Shown here: piece by piece, positions 41,493 through 48,720 of the stretch
Numbering within the stretch: the first letter of the stretch is position 1
Layout: every line of letters starts with the position of its first letter
Source: DATKXO01 sp035528995
GTDB lineage: Bacteria; Planctomycetota; Phycisphaerae; UBA1845
NCBI GenBank assembly: GCA_035528995.1
Contig: DATKXO010000466.1
Span: 1-64,000, forward strand
Reading direction: 5' to 3'
Length of the DNA: 64,000 nucleotides
Translations under genes and position numbers: made by a program
The notes under the pieces: generated by a model
Database searches by the model: none
The model's input: only the letters and a program-made list of their open reading frames with translations
What the model was told of the DNA's origin: nothing

Positions 41493-42962
41493 ATGCCCGC
41501 TCACTCGATCATCTACGCTCTCGACGACCGCCCTCCGTTGGGGCGGGCGCTGGTGCTGGCCCTGCAGCACATGCTGACCATGTTCGGGGCGACGGTGGCC
41601 GTGCCGTTGCTGCTGGGCCCCAGCATGGGCATGTCGCAAGTGCAGATCGGCGTGCTCATCTCGTCGGTGATGCTGTGCAGCGGGCTGGCGACGTTCATTC
41701 AGACCACGTTCGGTTCGCGCCTGCCCATCGTTCAGGGCGTTTCGTTCAGCTTCCTGGCGGCGTTCTTCGCGATCATCGCCGCCGGCCAGGAGCAGGGCTG
41801 GGACGGCGCCACCATGATGCAGTACATCGCCGGGAGCATCATCGTCGGGGCCCTGATCGAGATCGTCGTGGGGTTCAGCGGTCTGGTGGGCCGGCTTCGC
41901 CGGGCGCTGAGCCCGGTGGTGGTGGGGCCGGTGATCATGCTGATCGGCCTGGCCCTGTTCAAGCACGGCGCCCCGAAGGCCGGGACCTGCTGGTCGATCG
42001 GCGGGTTGACCATCCTGCTGGTGATCGTCTTCTCGTTGCTGTTGGCGCGGCGGTGGCGCTTCTTTCGGATCTTTCCGATCCTGTCGGCCGTTCTGATCGT
42101 CTGCACGCTGTGTGGGGTTCTGTCGGTGACGGGGGTTCTTTCGCCCGAGCATCCTGCGCACATGAATCTGGGGGCGGTGAAGGCGGGACCGTGGGTGCGG
42201 GCCAACCCGGCCGATGTCGTCCTGCCCTGGGGGGCGCCCAAGTTCGCCCTGGGTTTCATCATCGCGGCGCTGGCTGGATACCTGGCATCCGTGGTCGAGT
42301 CGTTCGGTGACTATCACGCCTGCTCGTACATGGCCGGTGCCGGTGACCCCACACCACGGCAGATTTCCCGCGGCATCGGCTGTGAGGGTATCGGCTGCCT
42401 GTTGACCGGGCTGCTGGGGGGCTTCAGCTCGACGTCGTACTCGGAGAACATCGGCTTGGTCGGGCTGACGCGGGTGGCCTCGCGCTACGTGGTCCAGCTA
42501 GCGGCCGGCATGCTGATTCTGCTGGGCATTTTCGGCAAGTTCGGGGCGTTCGCGGCGACTATCCCGGGGCCGGTGGTGGGCGGCCTGTACTGTGCCCTGT
42601 TCGGGCTGATCGCGGCAGTCGGCATTCAGCAGCTTGCCAAAGCCGACCTGTCCAGCGACCGCAACTTGTTCATCGCGGGCTTCAGCCTTTTCATGGGCCT
42701 CAGCGTGCCGGCCTACTTCGACGGTTCGGTGGCGGCCATGTATCCGCCCGGCGCGGAGCCGCTGCTCGACTCGCTGCCCGGGGTGTTGGCCGACGCGATC
42801 AAGGCGATCGGCGAGACCGGCATGGCCGTCGCGGCGGTCATCGGCGTGGTGCTCGACAACGTGATCCCCGGCACGCCGGCCGAACGCGGTCTCAAGGTCC
42901 CCAGCCTGCTGGTGCCGGAAGCGGCCGATGCCGGCGAAGGCGGGCCGGAACGTCAGGTTTGA
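41493..42962 (+). CDS. Uracil/xanthine permease, NCS2 family
   Basis: 489 residues with about 12-14 membrane helices of the nucleobase-cation symporter 2 family. Helices 1-3 begin at ALVLALQHMLTMFGATVAVP, with the QHxxxMxG-type motif. The NCS2 signature region near residues 265-330 shows the conserved acidic residue in ASVVESFGDYHACSYMAG and the SxxxENIGLVGLTRV motif, with Ser/Thr-Glu-Asn binding the base. The protein brings in uracil or xanthine with protons. The N-carbamoyl amidase upstream fits pyrimidine use. It starts one base after the PIN gene's stop, so the TA pair and permease may share a transcript. Confidence 0.92.
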   Translation: MPAHSIIYALDDRPPLGRALVLALQHMLTMFGATVAVPLLLGPSMGMSQVQIGVLISSVMLCSGLATFIQTTFGSRLPIVQGVSFSFLAAFFAIIAAGQEQGWDGATMMQYIAGSIIVGALIEIVVGFSGLVGRLRRALSPVVVGPVIMLIGLALFKHGAPKAGTCWSIGGLTILLVIVFSLLLARRWRFFRIFPILSAVLIVCTLCGVLSVTGVLSPEHPAHMNLGAVKAGPWVRANPADVVLPWGAPKFALGFIIAALAGYLASVVESFGDYHACSYMAGAGDPTPRQISRGIGCEGIGCLLTGLLGGFSSTSYSENIGLVGLTRVASRYVVQLAAGMLILLGIFGKFGAFAATIPGPVVGGLYCALFGLIAAVGIQQLAKADLSSDRNLFIAGFSLFMGLSVPAYFDGSVAAMYPPGAEPLLDSLPGVLADAIKAIGETGMAVAAVIGVVLDNVIPGTPAERGLKVPSLLVPEAADAGEGGPERQV

Positions 42963-43040
42963 CCTCCCCGGACACCCGGACGTGTCTGGCGCACAGCCGT
43001 TCTCCCGGGCAACTCGGGGACGGGACGGGATTCAACGAGA

Positions 43041-43075
43041 AAGGCCCTGCCGCCTCGCTGGACGGCAGAGCCCTT
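43041..43075 (-). terminator. Intrinsic terminator of rplM-rpsI
   Basis: AAGGCCCTGCCG-CCTCGCTGGA-CGGCAGAGCCCTT pairs over about 11 bases and lies 27 bases past the rpsI stop; on the minus strand it is followed by TTTCTCGTT. The permease converges from the other side and may share it. Confidence 0.6.
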
Positions 43076-43101
43076 GAATCGGTCGATCGGCTTGCAACCG
43101 C

Positions 43102-43662
43102 TTAACGCTTGGAGAACTGGAACCGTCGCCGCGCGCCGCGCTGGCCGTACTTCTTGCGTTCCACCTTGCGGGCGTCGCGGGTCAGGAAGCGTCCCTCGCG
43201 GAGCATGGGCTCGTAATCCGGGTTGCAGGTTTTCAGGGCCCGGGCGATGCCCAGGACGACCGCGCCGGCCTGGCCGGTGGTCCCACCGCCGTGAAGGTTG
43301 ACGAAGATGTCCACCTTGCGATGGGCTCCAGTGGCCTCGAGCGGCTTGGCGACTGCCTGACGATCCTTGTCCAGGCGGAAATACTCGTCCACCTCGCGCC
43401 CGTTGATCTTGAAAGCCCCGTCTCCGGGGCGAATCCGCACGCGGGCGACGGCCCGCTTGCGACGGCCGGTGCCCCAGAAGTAGCTCTTGCCCGGCGGGCC
43501 GGCCGGCTCACGCGGGAGGATGTCCGGTCCGGACTTTGGTTCGATCGGAGTCGCAGTCGCCCTGGGGACCTCGGGTGTGCCCTTGGGGGGCAAGGACGCC
43601 TTCGGGGTGACGGCGGGAGACTCGGATGGCTCGGGGGCCGGTGGAGTCGGTACATCAGACAC
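43102..43662 (-). CDS. rpsI: 30S ribosomal protein S9 with a Pro/Ser-rich N-terminal extension
   Basis: 186 residues from the GTG at 43662; the frame is open further, but that is overlap with rplM. The S9 domain starts near residue 57 (FWGTGRRKRAVARVRIRPG) and ends with the usual basic tail (KKYGQRGARRRFQFSKR), whose last Arg reaches the P-site tRNA. The first ~55 residues (PTPPAPEPSESPAVTPKASL) are a Pro/Ser/Thr-rich extension absent from typical 130-residue S9 proteins. It follows rplM by 38 bases, the conserved L13-S9 order. Confidence 0.93.
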   Translation of the reverse strand: MSDVPTPPAPEPSESPAVTPKASLPPKGTPEVPRATATPIEPKSGPDILPREPAGPPGKSYFWGTGRRKRAVARVRIRPGDGAFKINGREVDEYFRLDKDRQAVAKPLEATGAHRKVDIFVNLHGGGTTGQAGAVVLGIARALKTCNPDYEPMLREGRFLTRDARKVERKKYGQRGARRRFQFSKR

Positions 43663-43700
43663 TTGGCCACATCTCCACTGAAAAGACACTACACAAGGGA

Positions 43701-44144
43701 CTAGAACGCCCAGGCCGCCGGCTGCTGGGCCGCATGCGGGTGCTGATCGCCCGCGTAAACCTTCAGTTTCTTCAGCATCTTGCGGCCCAAGGAGGACTTG
43801 GGCAGCATGCGGCGGACCGCCTCGCTGATCACCCGTTCGGGGTGTTTCTCGAGCATTTGCCGGGCGGTCACGCTCTTCCACCCGCCGGGGTGGTAGCTGT
43901 AGCGATCATAGGTCATCTCGTCCACCTTGCGGCCGGTGAGCTTGACCTTCGCGGCATTGGTGACCACGACGAAGTCGCCGACGTCCACGTGACGCGTATA
44001 GGTGGGCTTGTGCTTGCCCATCAGGACGGTGGCGATCTTGGTGGCCAGTCGGCCGAGCACCAGATCCGTGGCATCGACGTGGTGCCAAGCCTGGTGGACC
44101 TCGCCGGTTTTGGCCGAATAGCTTCGTATCTTCCCTACTGGCAT
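43701..44144 (-). CDS. rplM: 50S ribosomal protein L13
   Basis: 147 residues from the ATG at 44144, chosen because the L13 opening (HVDATDLVLGRLATKIATVLMGK) then lies within the first 50 residues. The longer open frame upstream is non-coding. Family motifs include KPTYTRHVDVGDFVVVTNA and KSVTARQMLEKHPERVISEAVRRMLPK. L13 binds 23S rRNA early in 50S assembly. It heads the rplM-rpsI operon, with a good promoter 47 bases upstream. Confidence 0.96.
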   Translation of the reverse strand: MPVGKIRSYSAKTGEVHQAWHHVDATDLVLGRLATKIATVLMGKHKPTYTRHVDVGDFVVVTNAAKVKLTGRKVDEMTYDRYSYHPGGWKSVTARQMLEKHPERVISEAVRRMLPKSSLGRKMLKKLKVYAGDQHPHAAQQPAAWAF

Positions 44145-44190
44145 AGACTTAGCACCTAACTGGCGTACGGCAAACTCGATTGAACCCGTC

Positions 44191-44218
44191 AATCTAGCAT
44201 ATTCATCCGCCACGTCAA
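44191..44218 (-). promoter_or_regulatory. Sigma-70-type promoter of rplM-rpsI
   Basis: Reading leftward: TTGACG (44213-44218), a 16-base spacer, TAGATT (44191-44196). The predicted start near 44184 gives a ~40-base leader before the rplM ATG. Confidence 0.6.
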
Positions 44219-44652
44219 GGGTGCCGAGAAACGGGCCGGCCAACGCGTCCGGGGGGGCGGCGACGTGCAGGCTCCCGGGCCGGTCTCCGCAACGGCAACG
44301 GTTCTTCGGCGGGCGGCTCTGTTTCGTCCCCGGTGGATACCTGGTCTGGGTTGGGGGAAACGACGCGGCGGCTGTGAAATAAAACCCAGGAAAGCGGCTG
44401 CCGCCACCCGGGAGAAGGCCAGCCTCGGCGGAGGGGCATCTCCGGGCCGGTTCGCGCCCCCGGTTGCCTCGGCCTGAGGGCAGGCAACCGCACTTGTTGA
44501 ACGGGCCGCCCCCCGCTACCGTGTCAGGTGGTGCGGTTGCCGGAAGGGGAGCACCTTGTGGCATGAGAATTGCGGTGCCCCGCAGCAACCCGTCCTCTAC
44601 CCGGGCTGTGGAGGAGGGGGTCCCAGTCGTCATTTGAGGAGGGCTGTCATCG
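44219..44652. other. Divergent spacer between rplM and the respiratory cluster, no gene seen
   Basis: About 430 bases between two divergent operons. It contains GC-rich hairpin-prone sequence but no reading frame I would call. I could not find a confident promoter for the ferredoxin gene; its start is preceded by TTTGAGGAGGGCTGTCATCG, with GAGGAGG about 12 bases before the ATG as the ribosome binding site. Confidence 0.4.
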
Positions 44653-45570
44653 ATGCGAATGGATCGCCGGAGCTTTTTGAAGGCAATTGGAGCAGCGGGT
44701 GTGGGTGGTTCGGCCGTGGCGGTGCCGGCCCAACAGGCCCGGGCGGCCCACGGGCCGGCGGTTTCTGAGGACGTCATGGGCGTCCTGGTGGACATACCCA
44801 AGTGCATCGGGTGCCGTCGCTGCGAGTACGCCTGCCAGGAAGCCGCCGGCTTCAATCCGCCTCCGGTGGCACAGTTCGAGGACAAGACGCCCTTGGAGCA
44901 GGCCCGGCGACCCCTACCGCGCAGCCATACGGTGATCAACCGTTACCTCAATCCGAAAGACCCCTCCAAGCCGCTGTACAACAAGTTCAACTGCATGCAC
45001 TGCAACGACCCGGCCTGCCTGTCGGCCTGTCTGGTGACGGCGTTCAGCAAGCGGGCGGACGGACCGGTGGTGTACGACGCCAGCCGCTGCATGGGCTGCC
45101 GATACTGCATGGTAGCTTGTCCCTTCGAGATCCCCACGTACGATTATGACATGCCGCTGACACCGCAGGTGCGCAAGTGCAACCTCTGCGCTCACCTGGT
45201 GCCGGAGAAGCAGCCCGCGCCGGCCTGCGTAACGATATGTCCGGAGGAGGTGATGATCTACGGGCCGAGAAAAGACCTGCTCGAGGAGGCCCACGAACGC
45301 ATCCGGCGAGCGCCGGACGTGTACGTAGACCACGTATACGGCGAGCATGAGGGGGGCGGCACCTCGTGGCTGTATCTGTCGAACGTTCCCTTCGAGCAGG
45401 TCGGCTTCAAGTATTTCGACACCCAGGCGCCACCACGATTGCCGGAGAAGATCCAGCATGCCGAATTCAAGGGATTCGTCCTCCCCCTGGCTTGGTACGG
45501 CCTGCTGGGCACGATCATGTGGCTGACCAAACCCAACCCGGCAGAGCGGGCCTCGGAGCCGGAGCACTAG
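44653..45570 (+). CDS. Tat-exported [4Fe-4S] ferredoxin subunit (HybA/HmcB-like) with C-terminal anchor
   Basis: 305 residues. The N-terminus is a Tat signal: DRRSFLKAIGAAGVGGSAVAV has the twin Arg and FLK. Four clusters are coded by CIGCRRCEYACQE, CMHCNDPACLSAC, CMGCRYCMVACPFEIP and CNLCAH paired with CVTICPEE. This is the classic four-cubane layout of HybA, HmcB and DsrO electron-transfer subunits. A C-terminal helix (GFVLPLAWYGLLGTIMWL) anchors it to the outside of the membrane. It is the first gene of a four-gene operon; the next gene is its usual NrfD-type partner, 52 bases on. It would pass electrons between the membrane quinone site and the multiheme cytochromes. Confidence 0.92.
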   Translation: MRMDRRSFLKAIGAAGVGGSAVAVPAQQARAAHGPAVSEDVMGVLVDIPKCIGCRRCEYACQEAAGFNPPPVAQFEDKTPLEQARRPLPRSHTVINRYLNPKDPSKPLYNKFNCMHCNDPACLSACLVTAFSKRADGPVVYDASRCMGCRYCMVACPFEIPTYDYDMPLTPQVRKCNLCAHLVPEKQPAPACVTICPEEVMIYGPRKDLLEEAHERIRRAPDVYVDHVYGEHEGGGTSWLYLSNVPFEQVGFKYFDTQAPPRLPEKIQHAEFKGFVLPLAWYGLLGTIMWLTKPNPAERASEPEH

Positions 45571-45622
45571 CCGAGTTCGGCCATGCCGCCGGGCACCCAG
45601 TGGCGGATCAGGAGTTGCACAA

Positions 45623-46816
45623 GTGAGCGAACATCACCAGCCTTTGCCTGTCGAGCGAAAGCTGTTCACGCCCGGCGTGTGGGTCCTCCTGGCCCTGACC
45701 TTCATCGGGGCGAGCGTGGCCGCGTACCGGTTCATCTTCGGACTCAGCGCGGTCACCAATCTGGACCAGCAGCACCCCTGGGGGCTCTGGATCGCCTTCG
45801 ACGTGGCCACCGGCGTGGCCCTGGCCGCCGGCGGCTTCACGGCCTCAGCGCTGGCCCACATCTTCCATCGAGAGCACTACCACGCGATCGTGCGCCCGGC
45901 CTTGCTCACCGCCATGCTCGGCTACACCTTCGTGGGGCTGGGGTTGATGGTGGACCTGGGCCGCTATTACAACATCTGGCATCCGATGCTGCCGTCGATG
46001 TGGAGCGGACACTCCGTATTGTTCGAGGTCGGCATATGCGTGATGTGCTACCTCACGGTGCTCTATCTGGAATTCGCTCCGATCATCTGTGAGCGGCTCA
46101 CCGACGACAGCCGCTGGCCGCGGCTGGGGCAGTTCGCCTGGTCCCTGCGCGGGTGGCTGGGCAAGATCATGCCGCTTCTGATCATCGCCGGCGTCGTGCT
46201 TTCGTGCATGCACCAGTCGTCGCTGGGCAACCTGATGGTGCTCGCGCCATCCAAGATGCACCCGCTCTGGTGGTCGCCGATTCTGTCGCTGCTCTTCCTG
46301 CTGTCCGCCATCGCGGTGGGCTTCCCCATGGTGATCTTCGAGGGGCTCTATTCGGCGTGGGCGTTGAAGCTCAAACCGGAGATGCACGTCCTTTCACCGC
46401 TGGCCCGCTACATTCCCGTGCTGCTGGGCTTCTATATAGCAGCAAAGCTGGGGGACATGGTCGTCCGCGGGACCTACGTTCACCTGGCCGAGGGCTCGGT
46501 CCAGAGCACGATGTTCATGGTCGAGATGCTCTTCGGCGTCTTCGTTCCGTTCTTCATGCTGTTGTCGGCACGGGTACGGAATGCGCCCAGGCTTCTGTTT
46601 GTAGCCTGCCTGCTGGTGGTGCTGGGCGTGGCCCTCAACCGAGTCAACGTGTTCCTGGTGGGCTTCCAGCCGGTTTATCCGGTGAAGAGCTACTTCCCCT
46701 CCCTCGGCGAGTTTGCGGTGACCATCGGGTTGATCTCGCTCTTGATGTTCTGTTACCGAGTCGTCGTGACCTACCTCCCTGTCATCAGCCACCCGGGTAA
46801 AGCGAGGACGACATGA
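45623..46816 (+). CDS. NrfD/HybB-family quinone-interacting membrane subunit
   Basis: 397 residues with about 10 helices, matching the HybB/HmcC branch of the NrfD (polysulfide reductase membrane subunit) family. Landmarks are PWGLWIAFDVATGVALAAGGF near residue 52, LGLMVDLGRYYNIW, and HQSSLGNLMVLAPSKMHPLWWSP near 195, a strongly conserved HybB stretch. No heme or FeS ligands are expected: the subunit binds quinone and passes electrons to the ferredoxin. Its stop overlaps the start of the next gene by four bases (ATGA), so translation is coupled. Confidence 0.93.
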   Translation: MSEHHQPLPVERKLFTPGVWVLLALTFIGASVAAYRFIFGLSAVTNLDQQHPWGLWIAFDVATGVALAAGGFTASALAHIFHREHYHAIVRPALLTAMLGYTFVGLGLMVDLGRYYNIWHPMLPSMWSGHSVLFEVGICVMCYLTVLYLEFAPIICERLTDDSRWPRLGQFAWSLRGWLGKIMPLLIIAGVVLSCMHQSSLGNLMVLAPSKMHPLWWSPILSLLFLLSAIAVGFPMVIFEGLYSAWALKLKPEMHVLSPLARYIPVLLGFYIAAKLGDMVVRGTYVHLAEGSVQSTMFMVEMLFGVFVPFFMLLSARVRNAPRLLFVACLLVVLGVALNRVNVFLVGFQPVYPVKSYFPSLGEFAVTIGLISLLMFCYRVVVTYLPVISHPGKARTT

Positions 46817-48051
46817 ACACATCGGCTGCGCCAGACGATGGTAGCCGGCACCCCGGCCGATTACTCGTAACCTTGGTCGCGTTGTGCGCGTGGACAGGCA
46901 CCGTGGCCATGGGCCAGGAACCAACGACGCGCCCGGTCCACACTTCCGCGCCCGCGGCGGATTGCAGCATGTGCCACAGTTGTGCGGAACCCACCTCCGC
47001 GATGCCCTGCTTGCGGTCCTGCGGCCGCCCGGGCGAAGAGCAGATTGCCCGGGAATTCGCCCAGAAGGTCGGTCCGGACGTGGTTATCCTGGACGAGCTG
47101 GAAGACCTCTTCCTGCCGGTTCCGTTCGATCACAAAGGTCACGCGGAGATGGCGGAGATGACCAACGGCTGCAGGGTCTGCCACCATTATACGCCGGAGG
47201 GAATGACGCATCCGGCTTGCAAGAGCTGCCACGAGAAAGCGTTGGTGCGCGACGACATGCGCAAACCGGCCTTGAAAGGAGCCTACCACCGACAGTGCAT
47301 GAGTTGCCACCGGGAGTGGGCCGGCAATGACAAATGCGCCTGGTGCCATCCTCCCAAGACCGGCTCGCGCGGCCCGAACCATACGGCTCAGCGGGCCCCG
47401 ACGGTGCACGACATCCTGGGCACCATGCACCCTCCGATTCCGGAGCCGGATACGGAGATCTACCAGCCGAGCGTGAAACCGTCCGTGGGCACACACGTGA
47501 TCTTCCGACACAAGGATCACATTCACCGGTTCGGGCTCAAGTGCGCTGAGTGTCATCAAGAAGACAACTGCGGCCGCTGTCATGAAGAAGGGCGCAAGCA
47601 CGAGCAGCGCCGGCGGACCCTGGCCGATCATCATCGACCCTGCGATCGCTGTCATGCCGAGGACGTGGCGGAGGGCGGTCGCTGCAAGTACTGCCATTGG
47701 ACGGAGGGGGAGCCCAGACCGCCGACGTTCGACCACGCGACCACCGGCTGGCCTCTGAGCCGATACCATCTGGACAAGAGCTGTCGGGGCTGCCACAAAA
47801 CCGTCCCCTACCGCAAACTCGACCGGGACTGCAACAAGTGTCACGGGGGCTGGGACCCGGACACATTCGATCATGCGGTGACCGGTCAGGCTCTGAACGA
47901 AACGCACGCCGAGATCGACTGCGGCGATTGCCACGCGGGCAGGAAGTTCGATCGCCCGCCGACCTGCGAGGAATGCCACGATCCGGACGATGGCATCACC
48001 TTCCCGGCCAAACGCCCAGGGCCTGCTTTGGGCACCAAGAGTCCGGAATAG
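46813..48051 (+). CDS. Exported 13-heme cytochrome c
   Basis: 412 residues with a signal peptide (LLVTLVALCAWTGTVAMG, cleavage near residue 34). I count 13 CxxCH heme sites, from CSMCH near residue 51 to CEECH near the C-terminus (CRVCH, CKSCH, CMSCH, CAWCH, CAECH, CGRCH, CDRCH, CKYCH, CRGCH, CNKCH, CGDCH between). A further CLRSC pair lacks the His. Repeated HxxH-type and FDHxxH segments (FDHKGHAEM, FDHATTGWPL, FDHAVTGQAL) provide distal ligands, as in class III/Hmc-type cytochromes. It is periplasmic and probably the electron wire next to the ferredoxin/NrfD pair, in the position of HmcA. Confidence 0.9.
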   Translation: MNTSAAPDDGSRHPGRLLVTLVALCAWTGTVAMGQEPTTRPVHTSAPAADCSMCHSCAEPTSAMPCLRSCGRPGEEQIAREFAQKVGPDVVILDELEDLFLPVPFDHKGHAEMAEMTNGCRVCHHYTPEGMTHPACKSCHEKALVRDDMRKPALKGAYHRQCMSCHREWAGNDKCAWCHPPKTGSRGPNHTAQRAPTVHDILGTMHPPIPEPDTEIYQPSVKPSVGTHVIFRHKDHIHRFGLKCAECHQEDNCGRCHEEGRKHEQRRRTLADHHRPCDRCHAEDVAEGGRCKYCHWTEGEPRPPTFDHATTGWPLSRYHLDKSCRGCHKTVPYRKLDRDCNKCHGGWDPDTFDHAVTGQALNETHAEIDCGDCHAGRKFDRPPTCEECHDPDDGITFPAKRPGPALGTKSPE

Positions 48052-48720
48052 GGCTGCTCTCGCGGAGTACCCAAAATCGGGAGCCGTTTCGCTCCTGGAT
48101 CGCCCCGGTGTCATCAGCCTGACGGCACCCGATGAGAACGGCGACGCCAGGAAACCGCTGATGGTCAAGACCTTTCAGCAACGTCGCTTCGTACCCTGGA
48201 CGGAGCGCGAAGCGGATGCCGCCGAGACGCCCTGAGGGGCGGTCGCGGCGACGGGACCTCGGACTGGAAGCCTGATCGTTCGCCGACGTGCCTTGCACGG
48301 GGCGCCCGGGACGATGGGGCCGCTCTCGGGCAGGCCCGCGAAGCGCCGAACCACGAGCAGGGCCTCCGCCTCGGCGCCAACGTCGGGCCTGCTGGAGGAT
48401 GTCTGAGCACTTTGCTGTACCTGGGCCGACCCGATCGTTGTGCGTGCGGGGCTATCCGTGAGGTCACTGGATGTGCTGGATCGGCTCCGGCAACGTTTGA
48501 TCGGTGTCGTCTCCACTGCACGCGGTGTCAGGGAAGCGCGGCGCACGGTTCTCTTCGTGCGGTTGGCTGGATTAGAGGGACGCAGGGAAATTCGCGGAGC
48601 CCCGACATGGCATCCGGTTTGCCACATTGTGAGTCACTGGGTGAGCCCTGCCGCCATAGATGCGGTGATGCGGTCGGAGGGCTTTGGAACGTCGTTACGG
48701 CCGCAACTGGGAGCCCAGAT
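48052..48720 (+). other. 670-base spacer inside the respiratory cluster, no gene called
   Basis: The two cytochrome genes are on the same strand but separated by 669 bases. A frame ending at 48235 gives AEYPKSGAVSLLDRPGVISL and MVKTFQQRRFVPWTEREADA, which looks somewhat protein-like, but I see no start and no homology. The rest is GC-rich without recognisable structure. The next cytochrome may have its own promoter. Confidence 0.35.

Noticed and set aside
47990..48235. Frame at the end of the 13-heme cytochrome gene
   Set aside because: Overlaps the cytochrome 3' end out of frame; the later half is mildly protein-like but has no start signal or family match.
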